Shown here in pieces: positions 12,449 to 45,461 of a stretch of DNA of 64,000 bases (its first letter is position 1; each line of letters starts with the position of its first letter). The translations under genes and the position numbers were made by a program. Under the pieces are notes generated by a model. That model was not told the DNA's origin. It was given only the letters and a program-made list of their open reading frames with translations, and did no database searches. The stretch is from Piscicola geometra (lineage: Eukaryota; Annelida; Clitellata; Hirudinida; Piscicolidae): assembly GCA_943735955.1 (NCBI GenBank), contig OX030958.1:3924031-3988030 (forward strand), in the 5' to 3' direction.

Positions 12449-13308
12449 ATCGGATTATTTAAGGTTTATAGGCTCAATTTTTTGTTAGGCTTTTATGTTT
12501 TTTGTAAGTGTTATATTTGAAATCATTTTTAGATTATTTTTTATAATATCTTAAAATGTGTTTTAATATGTTAATTTGAATGTTCTGAATCATTGAAAGA
12601 CTACTGCTAAATGACAATGTCGCATATTTTCATCTATGATTTAATACTAGGTATATTTATATAAGCAGAACTCTATTTTGAAGCTACTAATCCAATTTAC
12701 CGAAATGCTTTAAAAAGTTGAATTTAACTTTCATTCATAGAATCAAATTTATGATCAATTACTAAGAAGTAAGAATAGGAATGTCAACCAAGATCACAGC
12801 TAGAAACGCATTTTACGATTGCAATATCTTCTATTTAATTTGATATAAGCCGTCGAGTTTATACCATTTTAATTAGCTATAAAAGTAATAATCAAAATAT
12901 TTGTTCAAGATATTTTTAATATTTTCGATGTTTTATTTTTAACCTAAAATTAAGCGCTTTGAAACTAAAAACATCTGCGCAGTCTTTGAATATAAAAACA
13001 ACCGATTAGCCGCTAATCATTAGCGGATAGGAGATTGGTTTTTTAAAAAGCCAGTTGAATTGCTTTGAGAGTTAGTGCAAAAAAATTAAAACAACACCTG
13101 TAAAAGATCTATTAATAATAAAATTATAATTTTTTTTATAAAGTTAGCAAGCTGTGATTAAATACCTAAACTAAAGTTTAGGTCCTAAAGATGAAAGGTT
13201 TTTAAAAAACAACAACCAGACCTTATTGAGGTTATATTATAGCCCTTATAAGTTATAATAATCTCATTTGGGCTGGTTGTGTGGGTAAGAACATCACAAA
13301 CAAGAAGG
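12449..13308. other. Intergenic region NTAN1 to transporter
   Basis: About 860 bases of AT-rich DNA between the NTAN1 stop and the transporter ATG, both genes on the + strand. It should hold the NTAN1 3' end and the transporter promoter. I see no exon, repeat array or RNA gene. Confidence 0.6.
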
Positions 13309-16300
13309 ATGACTCTGCAGAAGGGCATCAAGATTGAGAGTATGAGGCTGGAGGATTTGAAGGAAGACGAGGTGCTGGAGACCGAGATGAAAGCTGAGAA
13401 AGTGGTTTACAGTCTGCCTGATGGCGGTTACGGCTGGGTGGTCGTGGCAGCATCCTTCATGACCCACCTCATAGTCGACGGACTGATCTACTCGTATGGT
13501 GTTTTCTTCAGGGAATTCTTGAACGAGTTTGAGTGCGGCACTGGCTTTGTGGCTGGTCTAGGCTCTCTTCTCTCTGGCACATGCCTTCTCACTGGTATGC
13601 TTCCTTCAAGGCTCTTATTTAAACCTTTCTATTACTTAATAATTATTATTATAACATTGAAATTATTAATAATAAAAAAATTTAAAAGGAAGTTCATATA
13701 TATATAAAGTTTCTTTTAAATTATATTTATAATATTATTATATATATAAGATATATTATGTAGATGAGACTTTTATGTTAACATTGTTAATTTTATTAAG
13801 TTGAAAAAATTCAGTTCAAAATTATTTATTAAAAAGTTTTCACATTACATAAGAGGCTGGATTATGGGACCAAAAAGCAGTCTTTTTGAGTTCAAAATAA
13901 TAATAAAATAAAAACAAAAATAATAATAGTGATAGTAGTAGCAATAATTCGTTAAGCCCTAAAGTCCAAAGTCTTTCTTTAGGCAAAAATTACCATAATC
14001 CTTAAAAAGACATTTAATTTCGAATTTTAATCAATGTTCTAGGAAGCAATGGGTGAATGGTTGGCCAAATGGTTAGCGACTCGAGGTTTATAGCGTAGGT
14101 CGTGAGTTCAACTCCCACACACCCTAGTATTAGAAAATTCTTTGAGAGAAATTGCTGCCAAAAGCAAGTCTCGTGAACAGAATTAACGAAATAAAAATGG
14201 TAAATTATTCAGTTCGACTTAGCGGTTATGGTAAACGTTCACGTTAGTAGTAGGCAAAATGTAAAAAATAAAAACTCTAAATGGTTTAGGATGACGATAA
14301 CTTACATTTTTATTTAGTGAAGCAATCTTTCGCACCATCAATTGGAAGGTTACAGTGAGGTTATTGTGTAGGACTCACTTAAATCCAGTCCAAGTTTCAA
14401 AATGACGTGTACTGGAAAACGTATAATTACGTGTGATCACATTTTGTTTCTATTTCAATCCTCCTTCATCGAACAACTTGAAAGAACTAATCAACATGGA
14501 TAGTGGCGCAACCAGTGTAATGTTGCCATAGTAGATGAACGACAAACCAGGGGGAAACAGCAAACAAAATCTATATTGATGTTGCGAAAACGCAACAGCG
14601 GCGGTATATGGGTTAAAACAATTTTTAAAAAGCACAAAATTTGAGCCCCTCCAGCATTTTTGCTGATTGCGCCCCTGAGCATGGGTGACGCTGTTCGATG
14701 CAGTTGAGGCCTTTTAAAAGCCTTTCAGCACAGAGAGGTCTCGAAGATTGATTACAAAAATGGAGTGAAGTTTTAGAAATGTGTGGAGGTTCCAAAAAGA
14801 ATTTCTCGGATAAACGAATAGGATCAATGGGGTAACTAATCGTTTTAAAATTGTCAATCAAATAGCAAACAGCTTCTCTTCTCTGAAGACGATGCGAAGT
14901 GTCTGATGATGATGATGAGAACGATGATGAGGACGATGATGATGATGATGAGGACGATGATGAAGTCTAGCAACATGGCAACTGGGCAAGCAACAGAGGC
15001 GCCACTCACACGAAGTACAATATCTCAATAAATACGTCGTGAAAAACCGCATCATATACACTAGGTTTATGATGGCTCATGGTTGGCTCAGTAAAGCTCC
15101 TAGAACAGCGCACCAACTTGGCGCAATATAAATAGACACCACCATCATCATTATCATCACCACCATCATCACCCTCACCACCCCCATCACCCTCACCGCC
15201 CCACCACCATCATCATCACCACGGACAGCCCCGTTGGCGGCAGCGCTGGTGAACATGTACGACTGCAGGAGGGTGGTGATGGCTGGCTCACTGATCGCTT
15301 TCATGGGCTTCTTCCTCGCCAGCTTCGCTCCAAACTTCGCCTTCATGGTGCCTTTCTTCGGCATCCTAGCAGGTGGGGAGGGGGTGGAGGATGATGAGGG
15401 GGGGGGGGTAGTGATGATGGTGGTGGTGGTGATGGGGTGATGATGATGATGGTAGTGGTGAAGACAGTGATGCTGGAGCTTTTGTAAATGCAAGTGGTTT
15501 TTGAGTGATTCATGAAATAACGGCGCTCATTTTCTTAAAAGGCAAATCTTCGACCACACAATTGACCACCACACGACACAGGCATCGGTTACGGCTTGAT
15601 GTTTCTGCCGATGGTGGTGATCGTCAGCTACTACTTCGACAAGAAGCGAGCCATAGCGACTGGCATCGCCGTCAGCGGTTCCGGCGTGGGCATCTTCATT
15701 TGCGCGCCGTTTTGTCGCTGGTTACTGGCCAAATACGACTGGAGGAATTGCTTGGTCATCCTCTCAGGGGTCAACCTCCAAGGCCTCATCTTTGGCGCTC
15801 TTCTGAGACCCGCCTGCTACACAAACCCCTCCCTGGAAGACCAGGGAATGGATAATTTCGAGGAGGGACGCCTGCAACCCAAGGTGGTTGTCTATGGCCG
15901 GGGGTAGGAGAAGGTGGAGGGGGGGGAATGGTGTTTTGACGAGTTATTTGACGGAATAGAATGTAAAGTTATAGATAAATTTTAAATAAAAAAATTAAAA
16001 CAACCCCACAGTTGAAAGAGGGTTCCCAGTGGACCGTGCACCTGACCGGGGGAGACAAGGGTCTCATGGACGACAGGGAGGCACCCCCTGACCCTGACAT
16101 TCAGTCCAGGAAGGTTTGTTGGGCGCTGTTGGGGGGGGGGGGGTTGATTTAGAGAGGGGGTCGGTTCAGAAGTGGAAGGGAGGAGGGTAGAGATGATTGG
16201 ATGTGTTGAAAGACTATTTGGAGGCTATAAAAAAGTGAATAAACAGTTTAATACATCTTAAGACCTAATTCTCAAGTGTTTGATCGAACTAAAGTGTAAA

Positions 16301-19216
16301 TACGAGTTATATGGTAAAGAAAAGAAAGAATATTCAAAACTGGACCAATTCAAAAGTAGTTAAAACGGCCTTTATTATAAACGGACCTAAATAATACTTT
16401 TTGGCATTTAAAGCTTCTTTTTACATCCCCCCTGACTGCGCGATTGATCGAGTACTTTCAGTGAATTCTTCATAAATTCTTGATGTTGAGAGGTCGTAAA
16501 CTGAGTACAAATAAGTCCTAAGAGTCTTTTACGACGTGTGTAATAAAAGCCGATAAGTTTTTTATCATTTCTACGGGTTTTTTAATAAATAAAGTTTAAA
16601 CAAATCAATTATATGCAAGAACACAATGTGATTGAAAAAAGCTAGCTTATCTAACTGGGCACGAAAGTATACTTACCTAATATTATTCCTATTTTCAGAA
16701 CCTATGTTACTATTCACACCCTTACTCATTGCCATCATTACTCACAACACTGCCTCTCCACACCTCCGAGGCTTTTTGGGAGCATCATCCTCACCACCAA
16801 AAACCACCCTTGACCCCTCACTTCACCCTCTTCCCCTTGCCAAGGCTTCAGAGTGTGAGGTGCAGTTCATGGCGATGCAGCGCAAGGACGTCTTCTACAG
16901 CGGCAGCGTCTTCAATCTTCCGGAATTCACCCGCTTCAACAACATCACCGACTACACCCGATCCATCATCTCGTTGCCTAAGAATCTATCGCTCGCCACC
17001 CTTCGCACAAAGGTGGGGTAGTCTTTTCATGGGGAGGGATTGGGGGTTTGTTGGAGGGGCTGGGGGTTTTTGAGGCGTTATGGGGGGGAGGGTGGGTTAG
17101 TTCGGGGTGATGTTGTTTGATTTGTTTTAGTGCAAAAAAATCCACCGCACTTACACACATGCACAACCACCACACGCACACACATGCACAACCACTACAC
17201 GTACACACATGCACACATCCACTTCTCCAGGTGTATATATGCGGGTGCATTCCCGTGTCTGTGATGTTCAAAGAAACCATTGCTCAGGTGGGAGTGGGAG
17301 GAGGATGTGTTATATAGCCCATAGACTATATAGATGAATAGGGAGATGTTTATTTATTATTATTATTGTTATTATTATTTTCATCATCATCATTATCATC
17401 ATCATCATTATCATCATCATCATTATCATCATCATTATAGCCTCCAAACACCAACCTCGCATTTCTTCTCACCACCACCACTACTGCCACTACTACTACC
17501 ACCACGACCGGCATCACCACCACCACTACTCAAACCACGATTATCATCACCACTACCACCACCACGATGACTACCACTACCAAAAAACACCACCACCACT
17601 ACAACCACAACTCTTCCACCCCCACCACCACCATCCCCTCTCCCATCACTACACTCACCACCACCATCCCCTCTCCCATCACTACACTCACCACCACCAT
17701 TCCTTCCACCACCACCACACTCACCACCACCATCCCCTCCTCCACCACCACACTCACCACCACCACCCCCCCCCCCCAACCACCACCCTCTCTCACCACC
17801 ATCCCCTCCTCCACCACCACCCTCACCACCATCCCCCCTATCACCACCACCTCAGATGACTGACGTATCAATCTTGAAAGACAAACTCTTCGTCGTCATT
17901 TGCGTCGGCAATTTCTTGGCAGCCATGGGTATGTTCATCCCCTTCGTGTACCTCACCGACCGAGCCCTCTCCCTCGCCACGCCCCCCTCTGAGGCCGCCT
18001 TCCTTCTCTCTGTTATAGGTGCGGGATGGGGTGATGTTGTAGGGGGGGTGTTGGGGGTGATGTTGTAGGGGGGGTGTTGTAGGGGGTGATTTTGTAGGGG
18101 GGGATGTTGGGAGTGATGTGTTTTTGTTGTTGTTGTTGTTGGTGTTGGAAGGGCTGATGTCACCAACTCACATAAACAAACACAAAAAGGCATCTGCAAC
18201 ACATTCGGCCGCTTCTTGTGTGGCGTGTTGGCGAGCTTTCGTGGTGTGGACATCCTCCTACTGCACAACGTCTCGCTCATCGTCGCTGGCCTAGCCTGCG
18301 TCGCCTGCACATTCTTCGCCTCTTACGCCTCGTTGATCACCTTCTCTGTCGTCTTCGGTGTTAGCTTCGGTCTGTCTCGTTGGAAGCCTCGGAAGTCTTG
18401 CTTGATTATTTAAAAATAAATAATGGAAAAATTATTATTTTATTAATATAAATTATTCAAAAAATCTCCAGCACCCCATCCTCTTCCAACCCCACCCACC
18501 CCTTCAGCGTTCTTCATCTCGATCAGCCCGCCTCTGCTCTGCAACCTGCTGGGTCTCGAGAAGCTGACCAACGCCTATGGCCTCCTCATCATGGTCAGAG
18601 GGGTCGCCACCCTTCTTGGAACCCCCCTTGCTGGTGGGTGGGGGGAGGGTTGGTGGGATGTGGGGGGGAGGATGTTTAGGGTGTGGGGTTGTTGTGATGG
18701 GGTGTGGGGGTTTAGTTGAGGTGTGGAGAGGGGGGGGATTGGGGTTTGGGATAGTGTGGTTTGTTGGAGTGTTGGGGAAGGGGAGATAGGGATGGGATTG
18801 AATAGTTTGGTTTGTTGGATGGAGGGAAGCGATGGGAAGGGGGTACGGGAATAGTGTGGTTTGTTGTGGTCTGGGTTCGGAGTGGCTTGGTGGCTTGGTG
18901 CATATAATGGCTTATTTCCATGTCTGTATAATATAGTTCCAAAATACGGTGAAATTATTTTTTAATTAGATAAAAAACATAAAAAACACTAACAAATCTT
19001 CTCTGCCTCTCTCTTTCTTCGCCACCACAATGTTGAAAACGCCACCTTAAGAACAACGACAACGCCGATGATCCAACAGGCGTCTTTTACGACTTCTTCC
19101 AGAACTTCGACTTGACCTTCCACATCGGAGGCACGCTCACACTGGCTGGTGGCCTGGTCTCGCTCGCTCTGCATTGCATGCCCGCGTCGACTTCAGCGCA
19201 AGTGGCCGTCGTTTGA
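13309..19216 (+). CDS. SLC16A: Monocarboxylate transporter (SLC16 family), 10 exons, 554 aa
   Basis: Twelve-helix major-facilitator transporter of the plasma membrane, probably for small monocarboxylates or related acids. Exons: 13309-13594, 15229-15372, 15582-15883, 16012-16113, about 16845-17012, 17231-17287, 17856-18018, 18190-18369, 18508-18633 and 19080-19216 (TGA 19214-19216). All phases agree. The SLC16 signature opens helix 1: PDGGYGWVVVAASF. Later come YGVFFREFLNEF, YDCRRVVMAGSLIAFMGFFL, GIGYGLMFLPMVVIVSYYFD then KKRAIATGIAVSGSGVG, the helix 6 end GALLRP, a long polar loop (exons 3 to 5), GICNTFGRFLCG, and LLGLEKLTNAYGLLIMVRG then TPLAGVFYDFF. The helix 1 sequence (IVDGLIYSYGVFF) looks closest to the MCT9/12/14 branch, an inference from memory. 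The start is the first ATG in the exon. The exon 5 acceptor has a second in-phase option (16854). The exon 8 donor GTCTGT is non-consensus. Confidence 0.93.
14050..14310 (+). mobile_element. tRNA-derived SINE-like element
   Basis: Positions 14051-14126 form a tRNA-like head. A GGGTG/CACCC acceptor-type stem (14051-14055 with 14120-14124) closes it. An A-box-like tggccaaatggttagcg lies at 14062-14078, and a B-box-like gagttcaactccc at 14104-14116. The anticodon arm is not well formed, so it is not a working tRNA gene. The unrelated body runs on to roughly 14310; the 3' end is not sharp and no target-site duplication was found. Confidence 0.55.
15100..15145. repeat. Dispersed 'gcgc(t)atataaat' repeat tail
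   Basis: A short motif of the form ttggcgcaatataaat sits directly next to an (atc)n tract here. Related copies in either orientation lie near 7910 (tttctatagcgcc), 20747-20780 (tttctatagcgctct), 34200-34215 (ttggcgttatattaaat), 43780-43795 (ttagcgctatataaac), 53873-53915 (tttacatagcac ... aaagcgccc) and 63092-63112 (tagcgctagataaatggcg). They look like remnants or tails of one short interspersed family. Confidence 0.5.
16114..16844 (+). other. Transporter intron 4
   Basis: Non-coding, about 730 bases. A poly-G run near 16131-16143 follows the donor, and AT-rich unique DNA follows that. No exon seen. Confidence 0.6.
17340..17850 (+). repeat. (ATC)n and CCA-rich tandem repeats in transporter intron 6
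   Basis: atc/att triplets at 17370-17440 give way to a Cys/Thr-type cca-rich array at 17465-17850. That array includes 33-bp repeats of the form ccatcccctctcccatcac + tacactcaccacca. It runs up to the acceptor of the exon at 17856. Open frames here are artefacts. Confidence 0.92.
18019..18189 (+). repeat. G-rich repeats in transporter intron 7
   Basis: Degenerate copies of ggggtgatgttgtagg fill the 171-base intron from its donor to about 18140. A similar G-rich stretch (gtgggggg, ggtgtggggtt) fills 18634-18880 behind the exon 9 donor. Confidence 0.8.
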
Positions 19217-21661
19217 TCGGTCAGTGCCGATGGCGATGATGATGAAGGATGAGGGAGGTGGAGGAGGAAAAGGAGGAGAAGGAGGAGAAGGAGGAGAAGG
19301 AGGAGGAGAAGGAAGAGAAGGAGGAGGAGGAGGAAGAGGAGGAGAAAGAGTAGGAAAGGAAAGATAAAGAAAAAGAAAAAATAGAAAATTTATTTATAGC
19401 AAAACTATTTTAGCTGTTGTCAGCATCTTCGAGCAAGTCTCGTATTCCACCATTTCATACCCATTCACCATTCGAATATACACTGCAACATTTGTTCACT
19501 TCTTCATACCCACTGAGTTTGCATGTCTTTTCATTCACCTCTTATCGATTCCTTTGTTCTTATATCGACATTTTTTGCATTTTTTGCAGTAATATCCGTC
19601 TCACGTGTTATTTTCTTCTTTTAAAGAACCTAAGCTCCCTCTCTTAACTTTTCCAAGAACCTAAGCTCCCTTTCTTAACTTTTCCAAGAACCATCGCCAT
19701 TTTATCAAATCATCGTCGTCACTCTTCGTTTTAAATACATTTTAAATACCTCATTTTTATTCAGGCAAGATGAATGAATTGATTGATTCATGTAACCTTC
19801 AAAGCCACACTTTTTGACCTTCAACTCTTAGCTGCTGCTTCGGTGGACCAACAATTAGGGTCTGCGTTTTAGACTTGATTTCTTTTTTAGCGTTTGTCGA
19901 CAAGTGATCCACGCTGATGTCATTGATGCAGGGATGCTTTAGTTCATTTTTTTGTTTTTGTTTGTGTTATTTTTTTTTTGTTTCTGCTGCTTGTATTTTT
20001 GTGGTGGTTCTTTATGTAGCTGCTCATTTTTAAACCTGTCCGCATTCTTCCCTTCTGCCTATCTCGCTAACAACACACTGCTTTGCGTCTTGTCGTCTGG
20101 CAAGCATTGACCACTTTTTGGCGATTCAAAATTATTTTTAAAAGCATGTAAATGGTAGTTTCACATTCTATCAATAAATTATTTGAACATTTTTCATGTT
20201 GATAATGTCCTACAACACAATTGAAGCCTACAACATCGTGAGCATCTTCTCAAGCCATGGACGGTTTCAAAATCAAATAATCGTACTTGAAAACTTTTTT
20301 AATATTTTATATTTCCAATCCTCTTTTTCATTTCGTCGTTTCTAGTTTTTCGAAACTTTAAAAAAATATCTATAACACGCTGCTTCAAGACAGATCAACT
20401 GGCTCGGTTCAACTTATTTGCACAAAAGTAGTTTACCGAGGAAGAATTATGAATTACGCTCCGTGAAGGATGCATTGAACAATGAAACACTTGAAGATCG
20501 TCGTAAGCTTATAGTTATTCAGCTGAATCTTGCCAGGCATTCCTAATTATTTTCGGTCTAAATAGTCCGAATCTATTTGGGCCATTCGTATTTAAGGAAA
20601 GCATTTCAAGACATGCGGCATGGTTACGGCCAATACGCCAAATGAAATTAATTTCATTTATCGTTCGAAAATTTCATTAAAACACAAACACGCACGCTGG
20701 TCATAAAGTCATTTCAGTAATGATCAATCAATCAATCAAATACATTTCTATAGCGCTCTTTCTTCAAAATCAAGAGCGCTCGGGAATGCACCACTCACAC
20801 GCGATGGAAACGTTCAGAGTTCCAGGCGTTGTCGCTTGATATGATAGGAAAATCGTTGTGAATTAAGATGAAAACAATGGTGTTTTTCATGAAAGCAGTA
20901 CTTTAAAAAGTAAATAAACGAATGATAAAATAACTTTTGGTAAAAAATTCAAACGAAATGGACAGGTGGATGGATGGCTGTCAAATTAAAACGGAGTCTG
21001 CAGTTGCTCGACAGTGGAGAGTCCTAACATGCAGTCGATATCTCGAATGCTGGAGGACGAATTGATGGTAGAAAAAAACTAATTTTCAAATCACCCTGAA
21101 ACCAACTGATCAACCATCGAATTTATAAGGGGGGATATTTATCACTTTAAAGTCAATCATTGAAATCAAGTCAATTTGAGTTATTCTTAGAAATGCCACT
21201 TTTATTGCAGATGATCGATGGCACAGAGGTTGCAATGGGATCGGAGCAGTGAAGTGTGTGAAACAATCAATCGTCGAAGCTTCAATAAAACTAACCTAAA
21301 ATTCCCGATCAGACTTCTGGACATTTAAAATGTTGCTGTGTGTTACTAAATAAAGTTGTAGCGGTGTTGTGTTCAGCTCTGGTGGTAACATACAGCAAGG
21401 ATTAGTTTGCTCTACACGCACAAACTCACCAAAAGTTTGCAAGACTTATTTGACCAAATATTCACTCAGCCACGGTAAACTCCCACAAGCAACTTGAGGT
21501 CCAAGAGCTTTCCCATAAACAGCATTCTCCAGCTTCCGTGGAATCACCATGGAGACATGAAATACACGGTGTAATTCGATGTAACACACAGGTTGTTCGC
21601 ATGCAAACCATCTCGCTGAAAAGTTCCAAAAAGTGGATCAACGACGACGATGACGACCAGA
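19217..21661. other. Convergent intergenic region, transporter to receptor subunit
   Basis: Holds both 3' ends. A (gga)n purine tract lies at 19249-19365 just after the transporter stop, probably inside its 3' UTR. One dispersed 'tatagcgctct' repeat lies at about 20747-20780. The rest is AT-rich unique sequence, and I found no exon on either strand. Confidence 0.65.
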
Positions 21662-40950
<19,289 letters not shown>

Positions 40951-41552
40951 CTGGACGATAATGGAGAAGGCCGGGTTCTCTGACCTTGGCGACCTTCACA
41001 ACTGGCTGCATGCGATACGTTTAATTTAACGCTTGTCTGCTCTACTCACGTCAAACGTCTGTGTCTTTGTATCGCTCTGTGTGTGCTTTTGTTTGTTTTT
41101 TGTTTTTGTTTTTTGTTTTTTTTGTGAAAAGTATTTTCCTCCATTTGAATGTCTCAAATGCCCTCGAGAACCACCCACAAATAAAACTCAAACAACAAAA
41201 ACAACCAAATTAACGATACTAGAATACACAAATAGACATTAAAATACCCAGACTTAAAAACAAACATACAATGCCAAGTACGAACATACACACAATCACA
41301 CACACACACAAACAAACACACAATCACACACATAAAAACAAACACAAACACACACGCACAAACAAACACACAAACACACACACAAACAAACAAACACACA
41401 AACACACACACACAAACAAACACACAAACACACACACAAACAAACACACAAACACACACACACACAAACAAACACACAAACACACACACACAAACAAACA
41501 CACAAACACAGACACAAACACACAGGCATCCAGGAGAACTTTTAGAAGCATT

Positions 41553-41607
41553 TACATCCTGGGCCTTCTTTACAGCGTCATACAACTTGTTACACTCATG
41601 CTCAAAA
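41553..41607 (-). CDS. Possible isolated exon of unknown gene
   Basis: On the minus strand a ccccag acceptor near 41608 is followed by an open frame reading SFEHECNKLYDAVKKAQD, then a GTAAAT donor-like site near 41552. Composition is that of an ordinary amphipathic protein segment, unlike the flanking repeats. I do not recognise it and found no partner exon. Beyond this point the frame runs into a (ca)n array and is meaningless. It could be chance or a relic of a mobile element. Confidence 0.2.
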
Positions 41608-41823
41608 CTCTGGGGAATCCACGACGGCTTTTATGATGTACACACCGGCCCACCCTTGCATCCTTTGTTTTTTCTGTTTGTTTCTATCAATTGTTTTTAA
41701 AAATTATTTGTTTAAATAGTAAACAAATATTTATTATTCATTGCCTCTCTTTAATTTCCTGTCATATTTGTCTTCAACAACATCCTTATCTTGAATTCTA
41801 TCATCATCATTGTCATCATCATT

Positions 41824-41870
<47 letters not shown>

Positions 41871-42074
41871 CATCATCATCATCCTCATCATCCTCATCCT
41901 CATCATCACCATCCTCATCATCACCATCCTCATCATCATCAGCATCATCATCAGCACTTCATCATCATCATCATCAGCACCTCTCATCAAAGAGACACTC
42001 AGTAAAAGGAGTGTTCAAATCTGAAATGCACTCGTCAAAATTATTACATTTCAAATTGCCAAGTCTTCAATCAC

Positions 42075-43433
<1,359 letters not shown>

Positions 43434-44249
43434 CGGAGGACTACGTGTTGAAGGGACTGACACATACAAAAACACAATTACAACAAGATTCTACCGGCTC
43501 ATAAAGAATCCTAACGCCCTACTCCTCTTTCATTCCTCCTTCCTTCCTTTTTCTCTGACCTTCAATCACTCCCTTCTTCACTCTTCCTCTACTCCTCTTT
43601 CACTCAATCTTTTTCCACTTGTTCACCTTTCTTTTCCACTCCTCCTTCGTTCCCTCACTCGATGCATCACTCATCCATCTTTCCTTGCCGTCTTATCTGC
43701 ATCCACATAGATTCGTCTGCTATCTCTTCTATCTGACCCCAGTTATTTGAGCGCCAGAATGCACTTTTCTCTCTTAACTTAGCGCTATATAAACGAACAG
43801 ATCTCTACTCGATTTGTTTCAAACATGAACAAGCCTGACTTATCGGCCGTCCATCTATCCACTCATCCATCCAATCAAGCACACAACAACAAAAACATCG
43901 CTAAACAAACATTCGAAATACAAAAGAATACAAAAACATGCTGAGAATACCAAAGAAACAACAAAGTGAAAAAATACCAAAAAAGAAAACAAAATGCAAA
44001 GGTAAAAAAAACACTCAAAAAAACAAACCGAAAACAGAAAAATACAGATAAAGAAATAAAGTAGAAGAGATATCTTATCGCAAGATTCATTCATTCATAC
44101 CATTGTATCTGAATGAAAGAAGAGTGATGGAAAGAATGGAAAAATAAAAGAAAATCAATCCATCACTGGAGAGTGAATGAAAAGTAGGCAATGGCAGTGC
44201 TCAATGCTAAGCAACGCTCTTCAAATCGAGCATCCATCCATCAACCTAG

Positions 44250-44450
44250 CACCGTTTAGTTTCATCACTATCATCACCCTCAACATCCTTAATGCCTTCT
44301 TCATCATCCTCATCTTCGTCACCACCCCCATCATCATCACTATCATCACCCTCAACATCCTTACATCATCTTCATCTTCATCTTCGTCACCACCCCCATC
44401 ATCATCACTATCATCATATTCGTCATCACCTTCCACATCATCATTGTAAA
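44250..44450. repeat. (ATC)-type repeats with a duplicated block
   Basis: A block of roughly 60 bases (tcgtcaccacccccatcat + catcactatcatc...) occurs at 44318 and 44385, and a related one at 44265. All are embedded in atc triplets. Confidence 0.85.
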
Positions 44451-44794
44451 TGTTATCTTCATTTTCATCCACTAAATAATCAAGCGCATCAAAATGAATT
44501 TCAATGGTGACGTCACACTCACCGGAGTGGAGGAGTGGCTTGACTTGGTGGGTGGTGGTGATGATGATGAGGGTGAGAACTGAGGTCGCTTGTGACGCGG
44601 GACACATTTTTGTTATAAATCTTCGTTTTATGATTTTTACAAATTCAAAATTACGTCACTACGTGTGGTTTGTTCAACTCGCAGAGTTCAAACTAAACGA
44701 CGAAACTTTAAAGCTTTATACGCTCCTACATGCATTGAGTGATGACTCAGTTCCAAAAGAAGAAGAAAAAGAAAGAATTGAAAAAGTGAGTGAA

Positions 44795-45190
44795 GGAGCT
44801 AAGAGGTGAGTGAGGGAGTTAGGAGGTGAGTGAGGGAGCTAAGAGGTGAGTGAGGGAGTTAAAAGGTGAGTGAGGGAGTTAAGAGGTGAGTGAGGGAGTT
44901 AAGAGGTGAGTGAGGGAGTTAAGAGGTGAGTGAGGGAGTTAAGAGGTGATTGAGGGAGTTAATAGGTGAGTGAGGGAGTTAAGAGGTGAGTGAGGGAGTT
45001 AAGAGGTGAGTGAGGGAGTTAAGAGGTGAGTGAGGGAGCTAAGAGGTCAGTGAGGGAGCTAAGAGGTCAGTGAGGGAGCTAAGAGGTCAGTGAGGGAGTT
45101 ATGAGGTGAGTGAGGGAGTTAAGAGGTGAGTGAGGGAGTTAAGAGGTGAGTGAGGGAGTTAAGAGGTCAGTGAGGGAGTTAAAAGATGAG
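44795..45190 (+). repeat. 20-bp minisatellite (gtgagtgagggagttaagag)
   Basis: About 20 copies of gtgagtgagggagttaagag. Variants read gagct for gagtt or gtcag for gtgag and cluster at 45030-45090. A looser gatgagtgagtgaaag repeat follows to about 45290. Confidence 0.95.
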
Positions 45191-45299
45191 TGAGTGAAAG
45201 GATGAGTGAGTGAAAGGATGAGTGAGTGAAAGAAGGAGTAAATGGAGGGATGAGTGAGTGATATATAGATTGAGTGAGTAAAGAAGGAGAGTGAATTGT

Positions 45300-45461
45300 T
45301 TAGATGAATGAGTGGGTGGGTCCAGAAAAGAGGGAAATGACGAAGGCGATCATGATGACGATGAGGAGGAAGAGGAAGAGGAGGATGAGGATGATAATGA
45401 TGCTGATAGGTAGGTTGGAGCTTCTGTAGTTGGTTTTGGCGGTCTTTGAAGCCTTGGTCAT
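45300..45461 (-). CDS. Possible 53-aa single-span membrane peptide
   Basis: ATG at 45461-45459 to TAA at 45302-45300. A basic, polar start (MTKASKTAKTNYRSSNLP) is followed by about 30 strongly hydrophobic residues (Ile/Leu/Phe/Val) and a short polar end. That is the shape of a small single-span membrane protein. However, the hydrophobic part is encoded by a gat/gag-rich microsatellite (45345-45405 on the + strand), which on the minus strand codes Ile/Leu/Phe by composition alone. I rate it as probably spurious. Confidence 0.15.
   Translation of the reverse strand: MTKASKTAKTNYRSSNLPISIIIILILLFLFLLIVIMIAFVISLFSGPTHSFI

Larger units (their letters stand above)
13595..15228 (+). other. Transporter intron 1
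   Basis: AT-rich intron. It holds a tRNA-derived SINE-like element near 14050 (separate entry), a (gat)n tract at 14905-14965 and an (atc)n tract at 15136-15220 that reaches the acceptor. Positions 14450-14860 look like old, unique-looking mobile DNA with short open frames on the minus strand only. I could not name it. Confidence 0.6.

Noticed and set aside
14050..14127. Functional tRNA gene
   Set aside because: A and B boxes are present but the anticodon arm does not fold properly, and the element continues into a body, as in a SINE.
14491..14861. Short minus-strand frames in transporter intron 1
   Set aside because: No recognisable domain or splice partners; probably decayed mobile DNA.
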